The translations under genes and the position numbers were made by a program. Below, one piece after another: positions 54,870 to 63,150 of a DNA stretch of 64,000 nucleotides. The number at the start of each line of letters is the position of its first letter. Position 1 is the first letter of the stretch. The notes beneath the pieces are model-generated. The model had not been told where the DNA came from and made no database searches. It worked only from the letters and a program-made list of their open reading frames with translations. The stretch comes from Aequitasia sp047973235 (GTDB taxonomy: Bacteria; Bacillota; Clostridia; Lachnospirales; Lachnospiraceae), in the NCBI GenBank assembly GCA_047973235.1, contig JBKEBP010000072.1, positions 13,510 to 77,509 of the forward strand, given 5' to 3'.

Positions 54870-56561
54870 ATGAGGAATTCAAAATTTTGGAAAAGGATTA
54901 CAACTACAGTAGCGGCATTATCGTTAGTAGCTGGACTTTTCGCAGGGGTGGCTCCAATTGATGCTGAAACAGCAGATACTGGATCAATCACAGTACACAA
55001 GTACAAAAGAAGCACTATAGGATCAGACAATGACCAAAGATGGACAGGTGATGAGTTATCAGCAGCTGATACAGCAAACTTTGGTGCACCGGGAGCAGGA
55101 GCAGGATTTACACTTTACAGCATAGATCTTACTAACTTTAATAGTGCAGTAGCAGATGGTTATGGATATTATGATGGAGTTTCTTCGTATACAATTAACG
55201 AATCAGCTGGTACAGTTACATGGACAATTCATACAGCGGCATCAGGTGGAACTTCTGACGTTATCACAATGCCATATACACAAGTAGGCACAGAGCAAAT
55301 AACAAACTCAAGTGGTATAGCTTCATTTTCAAACCTTCCAATAGGTTACTATGTGTTAATCGAAACTACAGGTATTGAAGGATATACAAAAGGTGAGAGC
55401 TCAATTATAAGAATGCCACTTACATCTTATACAAATAACGAAGCTAACTATAATATACATGTATACCCTAAAAATGTAAGTTCAGACACACCTATATATA
55501 AGGTAATCAATGGGGACAGCAAGGTTGTAGTACCTGGCGATACAATATCTTATACAGTAGGAACTGATTTTAGAAGCCAGCTTGCAGGTCAGGCAGAAGC
55601 TGATAAAGTAAATAGCGTAGCTGACTTAAAAGACGGATCTAACTATGGTACAGTTTATATCGTTGATGCTATAGCAACATATTTCTCATCATATACACTT
55701 GGTGATGTATATCTTGTTGATTCATCAGGAGCTAAGATTTCTCCTAATTTAACAGCAGCACAATACACATCAACTGAAACTACAAGCGGAACAACAGGTT
55801 CAAAACTACTTAGAGTAACACTAACAAATGCAGGTATTGATGCAGCTATTGCAGCAAATGCAGGCGGATTTGCATTCGATCTTTCAGCAACATTTGGAGC
55901 GTCTTGGGGCGGTACTGAAGCTGAAAACGTATCAAATAAAGCAGTTGCAGTTGTAACAAAGGCAGGAACAACACCTCCAACAACACCTCCGGATCCGGAA
56001 GATCCAGACCCAGAGTACCCAACAATCGATGTTGAAGCTCCAACAGCAAGTGTTGCACTTATTAAATATGATGGAGAACAAAGTGGAAAAGTACCTCTTG
56101 CAGGAACAAAATGGCGTTTAGCACTTGTAGCTACTCCTTCTTTAGGAACAGCTTCAGACTATGTGTGTGGTGCTGATGGTCAACCTCTTGAGTTAGAAAC
56201 CGGAAGTAATGGAAAAATATCATTTAATGGTGTTCCATACACAGATGCTGGCGCTACATATTACCTACAGGAAGTTAAAACAGTAAATGGTTATTCATTA
56301 CCAATGACAACAACTCCTGTAACATTAGCAGCTAAAACACATGCAAGTAATGCATCTAACTTAAATGATGATAACGAATGGATCGAGGGAGCTCTTGTAA
56401 CTTCAACTGTAGAAGCATACAACTATATCAATAATCCTACAGAGCCTATCTTCAAATTACCACTTACTGGTGGAATGGGAACATTACTATTTACAATCGC
56501 AGGTATCGTATTGATGCTTGGTGCAGCACTTATCTACGTTCGTTCAAGAAGAAGAGCTTAA
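54870..56561 (+). CDS. Major pilin (SpaA-type, LPLTG)
   Basis: About 563 residues. A signal peptide (TTVAALSLVAGLFAGVAPID) precedes the mature protein, which begins GSITVHKYK. The pilin motif HVYPKNV (Lys about 203) provides the lysine for polymerisation, the E-box YYLQEVKTVNGY (about 464) supports intramolecular isopeptide bonds, a Pro-rich linker TPPDPEDPDPEYP joins domains, and LPLTG (56457-56471), a hydrophobic helix and RSRRRA end it. Class C sortases link such subunits into a fibre. AAGGAGG lies 11 bases before ATG 54870; earlier in-frame ATGs lack one. Confidence 0.9.
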   Translation: MRNSKFWKRITTTVAALSLVAGLFAGVAPIDAETADTGSITVHKYKRSTIGSDNDQRWTGDELSAADTANFGAPGAGAGFTLYSIDLTNFNSAVADGYGYYDGVSSYTINESAGTVTWTIHTAASGGTSDVITMPYTQVGTEQITNSSGIASFSNLPIGYYVLIETTGIEGYTKGESSIIRMPLTSYTNNEANYNIHVYPKNVSSDTPIYKVINGDSKVVVPGDTISYTVGTDFRSQLAGQAEADKVNSVADLKDGSNYGTVYIVDAIATYFSSYTLGDVYLVDSSGAKISPNLTAAQYTSTETTSGTTGSKLLRVTLTNAGIDAAIAANAGGFAFDLSATFGASWGGTEAENVSNKAVAVVTKAGTTPPTTPPDPEDPDPEYPTIDVEAPTASVALIKYDGEQSGKVPLAGTKWRLALVATPSLGTASDYVCGADGQPLELETGSNGKISFNGVPYTDAGATYYLQEVKTVNGYSLPMTTTPVTLAAKTHASNASNLNDDNEWIEGALVTSTVEAYNYINNPTEPIFKLPLTGGMGTLLFTIAGIVLMLGAALIYVRSRRRA

Positions 56562-56599
56562 TTTAAGCGTAGAAAGCCAGACGGGAAAGGGACAACGCA

Positions 56600-58156
56600 T
56601 TGAACAAATTAATGAATAGATTTTTAAACAAGAGAAATATAATTAGTATGGTCATAGCTGTCCTGCTGGCAGGAATAATAGGAGGAGGCGGCGTACATGC
56701 CGCCGGCCCTTCTATACTATTACCGGATTCAGACCAGACGGGAAGTCTGACGATTCACAAGTTTAGAGTTGAAGACTATGCAAATTTGCAAGAAGGGACA
56801 GGTTCATCTACAGATAGTGATAACTTGTCAGATGATGCAGAGAAACTCAGTAACGTACAGTTCAAGATTGAAAAGCTTTTATTAGCGGCAGATGAAGAAC
56901 CAACGTTATCATCTACTATAGATACTAAATTCACCACGATTACTAAAGCTACAGATGGTAATGGTGAAATAGTGTTTAGTGATTTGGAAAAAGGATTTTA
57001 TATTGTAACAGAAGTCTTACCTGAAGGATATAGCGCGGAGAGTGAAAAATTTCTCGTTAAGATACCAACAGACGGAGAAGGTGCAACTGTAAAAGATTCG
57101 AACTGGAATTATGATGTACATGTATATCCAAAAAACATGGGATCAGAGAATTCTGTAACAAAGGTAGTTGCAGGTGAAAGAGTGGTTCATGGACTCTATG
57201 ATGAGATTACTTGGGATGTAAGCTACTTTATTGGAACAGGATTAAAGAAAGATGTGGCATCAAGTGGAAGTACATCCACAGTATATGCAAAGGATTTTTA
57301 TCTGTATGATGTTATGGATAGTAGACTTGATTTCATTAACGGTTCTACTACGATGGAGGTATTTGATATATATCAACAAAAGTTATCAGGAATATCGTTG
57401 ATTGAGGGTACTGATTATACAGAAACTAATGATGAAAACACGCACACGGTGACATGGTTCTTTACAGATGCAGGAGTACAGAAAATAGCTGATAATGGAG
57501 TTGTATATATAGATATATCTATTACAACTAAAGTTAATGAAAGTGCACTTGGGACAGCAGCTGATGCGGTATGGAACAATGCACGAATCAGTTTCACGAA
57601 TGCTTCCGGTGATCCTTATGTAATGGAAGTATTTGATTCCAATGGTGGTAAAAACGGCATTAATGTGCCTAAGGTATGGCTAGGAAATATTTCAATAGAA
57701 AAGGTAGATGCTGAATCTGATGAAAAACTTGCAGGAGCCGTGTTTAAAATAGCTGAAAGTATAGCTGATGTAAATGCAGGATCTTTCATGCAAAGAGATG
57801 GTGAAGATATTGAAGTCGTAACAGATGGATATGGAAAAGCCGAAATAGATATAATAGGCGAAGGAACGTATTATCTCTTAGAGACTAGAGCACCCAAAGG
57901 TTTTGAACGTCTTTCTGCACCAATAGAAGTTGTTATTGAAAACAGCGAAGAAGGAAGATTAGTAGAGGTGCAAGTCAAAAACACTGCTACAGACGATGAT
58001 CCTGTTACACCAAGCGAAACCGGCAAACCATCAACAGGTGGAACGGTAAGTACAGGAGACATAGTAAGAATCGCTGGGATACTCCTTATGCTGGCAGGAG
58101 CAGCAGGAACTATAATAGTAGTTACTTCAAAAAATAGAAGAAAAAGAAGCATATAG
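56600..58156 (+). CDS. Minor/basal pilin with atypical KPSTGG sorting signal
   Basis: The 518-residue pilin has a signal peptide (MVIAVLLAGIIGGGGVHAA), mature start GSLTIHKFRVE, pilin motif HVYPKNM (about 177), a second SpaA/CnaB domain with E-box YYLLETRAPKGF (about 423) and a C-terminal helix with basic tail. No LPxTG precedes the helix; the only candidate is KPSTGG at 58025-58042, in SETGKPSTGG. That fits xPxTG-type signals of class B sortases, and such a sortase is encoded at 63137. TTG 56600 has AAAGGG 8 bases upstream. I infer the cell-wall-anchored base subunit. Confidence 0.83.
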   Translation: MNKLMNRFLNKRNIISMVIAVLLAGIIGGGGVHAAGPSILLPDSDQTGSLTIHKFRVEDYANLQEGTGSSTDSDNLSDDAEKLSNVQFKIEKLLLAADEEPTLSSTIDTKFTTITKATDGNGEIVFSDLEKGFYIVTEVLPEGYSAESEKFLVKIPTDGEGATVKDSNWNYDVHVYPKNMGSENSVTKVVAGERVVHGLYDEITWDVSYFIGTGLKKDVASSGSTSTVYAKDFYLYDVMDSRLDFINGSTTMEVFDIYQQKLSGISLIEGTDYTETNDENTHTVTWFFTDAGVQKIADNGVVYIDISITTKVNESALGTAADAVWNNARISFTNASGDPYVMEVFDSNGGKNGINVPKVWLGNISIEKVDAESDEKLAGAVFKIAESIADVNAGSFMQRDGEDIEVVTDGYGKAEIDIIGEGTYYLLETRAPKGFERLSAPIEVVIENSEEGRLVEVQVKNTATDDDPVTPSETGKPSTGGTVSTGDIVRIAGILLMLAGAAGTIIVVTSKNRRKRSI

Positions 58157-58160
58157 GTTT

Positions 58161-58210
58161 AAAAATACCCTTATGGCAATTGATATATACTGTTATAAGG
58201 GCATTTTTTA
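58161..58210 (+). terminator. Terminator between pilins and sortases
   Basis: AAAAATACCCTTAT and ATAAGGGCATTTTTT pair over 13 of 14 positions around a 20-base loop. Partial read-through would give much more pilin than sortase transcript. Confidence 0.7.
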
Positions 58211-58278
58211 AATAAATGGAATAAATGCATTCCATTTATTTACAAAATGAATATCGTTTTACATGGGGGTGTGCAAAG

Positions 58279-59130
58279 ATGAATAAAAAGGACGACAACA
58301 AGAGGAGAAACATAGGCCCTATTCTGTTTCTACTCGTTTTTTTGGTCGGATCAGGATTACTTTTTTATCCGAGGATAAGCTACTGGTGGGCGCAGTATAA
58401 TCAAAATGCAACAATTCTGACGTACAATACTTCAGTTTCAGGATTATCATATGATGAGAAAGAAGAGCTGTTTGAAATAGCAGAAGATTACAATAAACGT
58501 ATGGTAGAAAGTATTGTTAAGGATCCGTTTGCCAGCACTGAGAATATAGATCCATTTGATGAGTATTACGATACACTTGATATTGGTGAGGGAATAATGG
58601 GATACATACGTATTCCCGGAATAAGTGTTCGCATACCGATTTATCATGGCACTAGTGATGAGGTACTTGATAAGGGAGTGGGCCATATAAAGGCTACAGC
58701 ATTACCGATAGGAGGCCTGGGACAGCATACTGTGCTAACAGGTCATTCGGGATTAGCTAATGCTAAGATGTTTGATGACCTGGAGAATCTTGAAATAGGT
58801 GAAGAGTTCTATTTGGAGATTCTTGATAGGACATTTGCTTATAGGGTAGATCAGATTAAGGTAGTAGATCCTGATGACGTTTCAGATCTTATCGTCTCGA
58901 CGGATAAGGACTATACAACACTGATTACATGTACTCCATATGGAATCAACTCTCATCGGCTTCTAGTTCGTGGAGAGAGGGTAGACTATGATGATACTTA
59001 TGAAGAAGAGGTCGGTATAGAGTCCTTCCCTTGGTGGATAATAGTATTAATCATTACTCTTATCATATTAGTATATATAATAGGGAAAAATGTAAGAAAA
59101 CGCTCTGAAAGAAGAAATGCTAATGAATAA
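58279..59130 (+). CDS. srtC: Class C sortase 1 (pilus polymerase)
   Basis: About 283 residues with an N-terminal membrane helix (ILFLLVFLVGSGLLFYPRIS), a lid-like stretch with the DPF motif (VKDPFAS) and the catalytic residues His in LTGHSG, Cys in TLITCTPYGINSHR and Arg in LLVRGER, plus a C-terminal membrane helix. These are the marks of class C pilin polymerases. ATG 58279 has GGGGGTG 7 bases upstream. The next sortase overlaps its end. Confidence 0.92.
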   Translation: MNKKDDNKRRNIGPILFLLVFLVGSGLLFYPRISYWWAQYNQNATILTYNTSVSGLSYDEKEELFEIAEDYNKRMVESIVKDPFASTENIDPFDEYYDTLDIGEGIMGYIRIPGISVRIPIYHGTSDEVLDKGVGHIKATALPIGGLGQHTVLTGHSGLANAKMFDDLENLEIGEEFYLEILDRTFAYRVDQIKVVDPDDVSDLIVSTDKDYTTLITCTPYGINSHRLLVRGERVDYDDTYEEEVGIESFPWWIIVLIITLIILVYIIGKNVRKRSERRNANE

Positions 59131-59977
59131 TCTAAATATGAAGAAAAAGGAAAAAACCAGTGTAAGTGTATTAGTGATTATCATTATTTTTCTCTTGGGA
59201 ATGCTATTACTTTTATATCCTGCGGTAAGTAATTATGTTGCAGAGATAAATGTATCAAATAAATCAACAGAATATGCAAATACGATGACAGAATTGTCAG
59301 ATGAAGAGATAGAAGAAGAGTGGCAAAAAGCAATAGATTACAATAATAGCTTAAAGGGAAATCCTGTAAAGGATCCATTTGTTGAAGGAAGTGGTGTAGC
59401 ATTGCCTTCAAACTATACTTCGGTCCTAGGATTCGATGATGGTGTAATGGGATATATAAGTATCCCGGAGATTAATGTATACATTCCTATTAGACATGGT
59501 ACCTCTGATGAAGTTCTCGAAGAAGGCGCAGGACATATTTTCCAGACTTCGTTTCCGGTAGGAGGAGAGGGTAATCATTCCGTAATTACCGCACATACAG
59601 GTTATCCTAGAGCGACTTTATTTAACAGACTAACAGAACTTATCGAAGGAGATAAATTCGTTATATATATATTGGACAAAAAGGCGACATATGAGGTCGA
59701 TCACATTGAGGTCATTGAGCCGGATGATATAGATCAATTGGTTGCAGTAAAAGGTAAAGACTATATTACACTTGTAACATGTACACCATATGGTGTAAAT
59801 AGTCACAGACTACTGGTTAGAGGGACAAGGATACCTAATGAGGATGATGAGGGTATACCGGAATATGAAGCCCCATTCCCATGGAATATTATCGTAATGG
59901 TAACAGTGTGTCTATCGCTCCTAATAATATTTATTATTGTAGTGAGAAAACGTTACAGAAGGAGAATATCTAAGTGA
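59117..59977 (+). CDS. srtC: Class C sortase 2 (pilus polymerase)
   Basis: The 286-residue paralogue of the preceding gene has helix VLVIIIIFLLGMLLLLYPAV, DPF lid motif (VKDPFVEG), His in ITAHTGYP, Cys in LVTCTPYGVNSHR and the Arg in LLVRGTR, plus a C-terminal helix. Two class C enzymes suggest separate handling of tip or base subunits. The start is ATG 59117 or 59123, inside the end of the first sortase. Its stop overlaps the next start (GTGA). Confidence 0.92.
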   Translation: MLMNNLNMKKKEKTSVSVLVIIIIFLLGMLLLLYPAVSNYVAEINVSNKSTEYANTMTELSDEEIEEEWQKAIDYNNSLKGNPVKDPFVEGSGVALPSNYTSVLGFDDGVMGYISIPEINVYIPIRHGTSDEVLEEGAGHIFQTSFPVGGEGNHSVITAHTGYPRATLFNRLTELIEGDKFVIYILDKKATYEVDHIEVIEPDDIDQLVAVKGKDYITLVTCTPYGVNSHRLLVRGTRIPNEDDEGIPEYEAPFPWNIIVMVTVCLSLLIIFIIVVRKRYRRRISK

Positions 59978-60321
59978 GTGAAACATTAAGGAAAAGAGAG
60001 CAGTTAAGGTATCTTTTACTGGCAGCATTAGTATTTGCAGCAGGATTATTTGCTTTTGGTATATTAACAAATAAATTGGGTGATAACAATATCTCTTTGG
60101 ATGAGCTTAGTAACGTTCGGATTGGTATGAATTATAATGAAGTTAAAAGAATACTTAATGGAGAAAGTGAATTAGAGCAAATAGAAATAAACGGACAATC
60201 GGGAAATAAATATACATGGATTGTTTATATCGATAATGATAAGTATGTTTTTTCGACTTCTTGTATCGATAATGAGGTGGTTGCTATTTCGCAATCACGT
60301 GAGAGCAGCAGTTTAGAGTAA
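59974..60321 (+). CDS. Membrane-anchored BamE/DUF3862-like small protein
   Basis: The 115-residue protein has one N-terminal helix (LLLAALVFAAGLFAFGIL) and an exposed domain that reads VRIGMNYNEVKRILNGESEL, then KYTWIVYIDNDKYVFST, resembling the small SmpA/BamE or BLIP-like fold (GMxxxEVxxILG ... W ... V.F). Start GTG 59974 overlaps the sortase stop, with AAGGAG upstream. Its role in the pilus locus is unknown; a chaperone-like or binding role outside the membrane is possible. Confidence 0.6.
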   Translation: MSETLRKREQLRYLLLAALVFAAGLFAFGILTNKLGDNNISLDELSNVRIGMNYNEVKRILNGESELEQIEINGQSGNKYTWIVYIDNDKYVFSTSCIDNEVVAISQSRESSSLE

Positions 60322-60347
60322 GAAATATTAAGAGGATGACTTATATT

Positions 60348-60920
60348 ATGATTATGTTAATTTTCGGAATTATGCTTGTAATTTGGTGTTCACTTATAGG
60401 ATGGTATTTAAATGGCAAGGGTAATAATTGGATGCCTACTATAATAACGTCATTCATGACAGTAGTGTTTATGTATGCTTTTTTTGAAATGTATAGACAA
60501 GGAGCAGGCAGGATTAAACTATTATTAGCGGGAATAATTGGAGTAGTAATTGTTTTCATGGAATATGGCATATTGGACTATGCATTAAACAGACTAAAAG
60601 TTAAGGAGCCTATTCACGAAGATGAATATGAACTTGAAGAAGTAAATAAAGATGTACTCAGTAATGAAATTAGAGAGAAAACAGCATTACAATTTGGTCT
60701 TGATGAAAACATATTTAACCTTGATACAGAAAAGACAACAAGCGAGGAACCAAGGAAATATAATAATATTATATCGAGATGTCAAAACTTTGAAAAAAAG
60801 GGTAATTTCAAGTTGGCACTTCGCTTATATGAAGACTGCATAAAAAATGCAAATGATTATCAAGTATTGTTTGAAGCAGAGGAAGGAGCAACCAGATGCA
60901 AAGAAGAGCTAGCAGGATAA
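60348..60920 (+). CDS. Membrane protein of unknown function with helical C-terminal domain
   Basis: About 190 residues: three hydrophobic segments (IFGIMLVIWCSLIGWYL; IITSFMTVVFMYAFF; LLLAGIIGVVIVFMEYGIL) and a cytoplasmic C-terminal half whose end (ISRCQNFEKKGNFKLALRLY) looks like one TPR unit. ATG 60348 suits the AGAGG site better than ATG 60336, which abuts it. It is embedded in the sortase operon and overlaps the next gene. No family recognised. Confidence 0.6.
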   Translation: MIMLIFGIMLVIWCSLIGWYLNGKGNNWMPTIITSFMTVVFMYAFFEMYRQGAGRIKLLLAGIIGVVIVFMEYGILDYALNRLKVKEPIHEDEYELEEVNKDVLSNEIREKTALQFGLDENIFNLDTEKTTSEEPRKYNNIISRCQNFEKKGNFKLALRLYEDCIKNANDYQVLFEAEEGATRCKEELAG

Positions 60921-61177
60921 TATTGATAGTACCATTACTTATGCTCTGTTTGTGTAATGTAATAAATGCAGACGCAAGTCAAGCTTCATATACTATTTCG
61001 GTGGAACAGTTAGAAGATGAATCTGGAACATCGCAAGCTTATGGAGAGGTTAAGACAGGAGTTTTTGATAATGAAATCATAGGATTATTTCTTATAGGAT
61101 TGCTTCTTTTAGTATTGGGAAAAGTATATGATGTAATCAATAAAACGGGGTATTTGAGAGTATCGTATAAGAATTAA
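60896..61177 (+). CDS. Small secreted/membrane protein of unknown function
   Basis: The 93-residue protein has a signal peptide (IILIVPLLMLCLCNVINADA), about 45 exposed residues (SYTISVEQLEDESGTSQAYG onward), a membrane helix (IIGLFLIGLLLLVLGKVY) and a short basic tail. GGAAGGAG lies 7 bases before ATG; its start overlaps the previous gene by 25 bases. The layout repeats that of 45434-45736. No sorting motif. Function unknown. Confidence 0.65.
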   Translation: MQRRASRIILIVPLLMLCLCNVINADASQASYTISVEQLEDESGTSQAYGEVKTGVFDNEIIGLFLIGLLLLVLGKVYDVINKTGYLRVSYKN

Positions 61178-61201
61178 GAATATCTAATAGGGGAGAAAAT
61201 A

Positions 61202-61942
61202 ATGAACGGTGAGAAAAAGAAAGCGGCAAGTTTTGATGAATTAAATGATGAATTTTCCACAAATGTTAAAAATAAGAAAAGAAAAAAGAAGAAAAGAAGA
61301 GTAATATTAGTACTTTTTCTCATAGCAGCTATTGTGGGGGCGGCAATATGGGGAGTTAATACATTTTATTTTGAAGAAGGTAATAGCTTACTAGCTCAAA
61401 TAATGCGGGGCATAGATGAATATAATGACGATATTGAAGAGGACATCTCAGAAGATTCTACGTCAGAAGATCCTATAGATGATACAGAAGAGAATATAGT
61501 TGAAGAAGATATTATAGAAGATATTGTAGAAGAAGATAATACAGAAGATATAAATTCGGGTACGGATAGCATTCTGACCGAGGAAGAAATGAAAGAATGG
61601 TTGGACAAAGAGGTTGATATAAATGGCGAAACTGTATATATAGAATTAAATGATAAAATAGAAGTAGTAAATCAACGAGCATTTATACGTCTGATTAATC
61701 CGATTTTCAGTTCGCATTCCTTTGTTATTAATCTATATGCAGATTATGAAAAAGCAGAGTATATATATACGTCCCAGATGATATCACCAGGTACTATATT
61801 AGAAGCAATAATGCTTGACCGGGAATTATCGGAGGATGAATTGTCTGCAGTAGTAGAGTATGTAGTTTATGATAATGAGGGCAACGAATTGGGTAGTTAC
61901 CCGATTAATGTAGAATTCAAAAAAACAAATAGTCAGAATTAG
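61202..61942 (+). CDS. Membrane protein with long acidic linker and exposed domain
   Basis: The 246-residue protein has a basic cytoplasmic start (KNKKRKKKKRRV), one membrane helix (VILVLFLIAAIVGAAIWGV), an extracellular Asp/Glu-rich linker (about 80-125) and a C-terminal globular part containing FVINLYADYEKAEYIYTSQM and ending SYPINVEFKKT. The basic start and single helix suit a type II membrane protein. It precedes the DivIVA-like gene by 14 bases. Family not recognised. Confidence 0.6.
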   Translation: MNGEKKKAASFDELNDEFSTNVKNKKRKKKKRRVILVLFLIAAIVGAAIWGVNTFYFEEGNSLLAQIMRGIDEYNDDIEEDISEDSTSEDPIDDTEENIVEEDIIEDIVEEDNTEDINSGTDSILTEEEMKEWLDKEVDINGETVYIELNDKIEVVNQRAFIRLINPIFSSHSFVINLYADYEKAEYIYTSQMISPGTILEAIMLDRELSEDELSAVVEYVVYDNEGNELGSYPINVEFKKTNSQN

Positions 61943-61956
61943 GAGAATAGGTACAT

Positions 61957-63150
61957 ATGCAAGAAGTAGCATTCGACAAAGAAAGAAAAGGTTATTCGAT
62001 TGATCAGGTTAACAGTTATTTGCAGTTGATGCAAGAGAATTATAAGAAGATGGAGGAGGCAACTCAGGAGTCTGAGGATGTTGTTCAGGTTTTAGAGGAG
62101 CAGCTTGAAGAGTCTGAAACAAAAATTAATACGCTCCGTAGTCAATTTAATGAAGAAATAGCAAGATTGAATGTAGTGATTCAAGATAAAGATAATGAAA
62201 TTGAATTTGTTAATTCTTCAGTGGAGAAGTTAAAACAAGAACTGAATATGGCGTTAGAAGAAAATCAAGATCTAAAAGATCATTTAAGTACTCCTAAAAT
62301 GGAAATAACTGAAACATCAAATGATGAGATTGAAGAAATTAATTCCGCATTAGAGGAAAGAAACGCCGATTTAGAAGCAAGGATTGCTGAACTGGAAGCA
62401 GAAAAACATGAAAAAGAAAAAGAGTTAACAACACTAAGAAATGGACATGAGGAAGTAGAAGATTTAAATAAAGTAATTGAAGAACTTAAAAGTAATCTTG
62501 CTACAGAAAAGAACGAAGCAACAATGGAGCAGCAAAATATCAATGGACTAATAACAGATTTGTATGCTAAAGCTCAAATTCAGGTAGACGAGTATATTGA
62601 AAGTGTTAGAAAAGAAATGGAACTGGAAAAGGAGAAAACTAACAGAGAAAAAGCTGAGGTACTTGTAGCTGCAAATCTGGAAGCTAATCGTATAATTGAA
62701 GAAGCGCGTTTTGCAAGAATGGAAGATCTTGATAGAGAGATGGAAAATGTTGCAAATGAAAAAGAAAGAACCATGGCTGAAAGAGAGTTCCTAAAGAAGG
62801 AAATAGAACTTGAGCGAAGAAATGCACAGGAAGAAGCCAATAATATTTTACGACAAGCAAAGATAAAACTCGAATTATCTGATGAAAAGGATAAGATCAG
62901 AACAGAGAAGTCCTTAATTAAAGCAAGACGTGTCGAGGAAGAAATGCAAGAACAGTACAAAGAAGTTCAACAGTGTTTATTAGATGCTACATCAAGAATG
63001 AGCCAGTTATTTACATATTTAGACAATGTAAATGAAGCTAAGGATTTAGCTGAAATCGATAATTTTGTTAATAAAGAAAACGTAGTAGGAATAGAAGGAA
63101 CAGTCGGAGCAGTAGAAACAGAAGTATTTGGAGAAAATGAAGAAAATTAG
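61957..63150 (+). CDS. DivIVA-domain coiled-coil protein
   Basis: The 397-residue protein opens with a DivIVA-type lipid-binding start (MQEVAFDKERKGYSIDQVNS YLQLM; aromatic/basic residues then GYxxDQVN-YL) and continues as an almost unbroken coiled coil (about 30-360) rich in Glu and Lys. DivIVA proteins sit at curved membranes such as poles and septa and recruit partners. Its place between an anchoring-type membrane protein and a class B sortase is unusual. It overlaps the sortase start, so they are co-translated. It is probably not the division DivIVA itself. Confidence 0.75.
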   Translation: MQEVAFDKERKGYSIDQVNSYLQLMQENYKKMEEATQESEDVVQVLEEQLEESETKINTLRSQFNEEIARLNVVIQDKDNEIEFVNSSVEKLKQELNMALEENQDLKDHLSTPKMEITETSNDEIEEINSALEERNADLEARIAELEAEKHEKEKELTTLRNGHEEVEDLNKVIEELKSNLATEKNEATMEQQNINGLITDLYAKAQIQVDEYIESVRKEMELEKEKTNREKAEVLVAANLEANRIIEEARFARMEDLDREMENVANEKERTMAEREFLKKEIELERRNAQEEANNILRQAKIKLELSDEKDKIRTEKSLIKARRVEEEMQEQYKEVQQCLLDATSRMSQLFTYLDNVNEAKDLAEIDNFVNKENVVGIEGTVGAVETEVFGENEEN

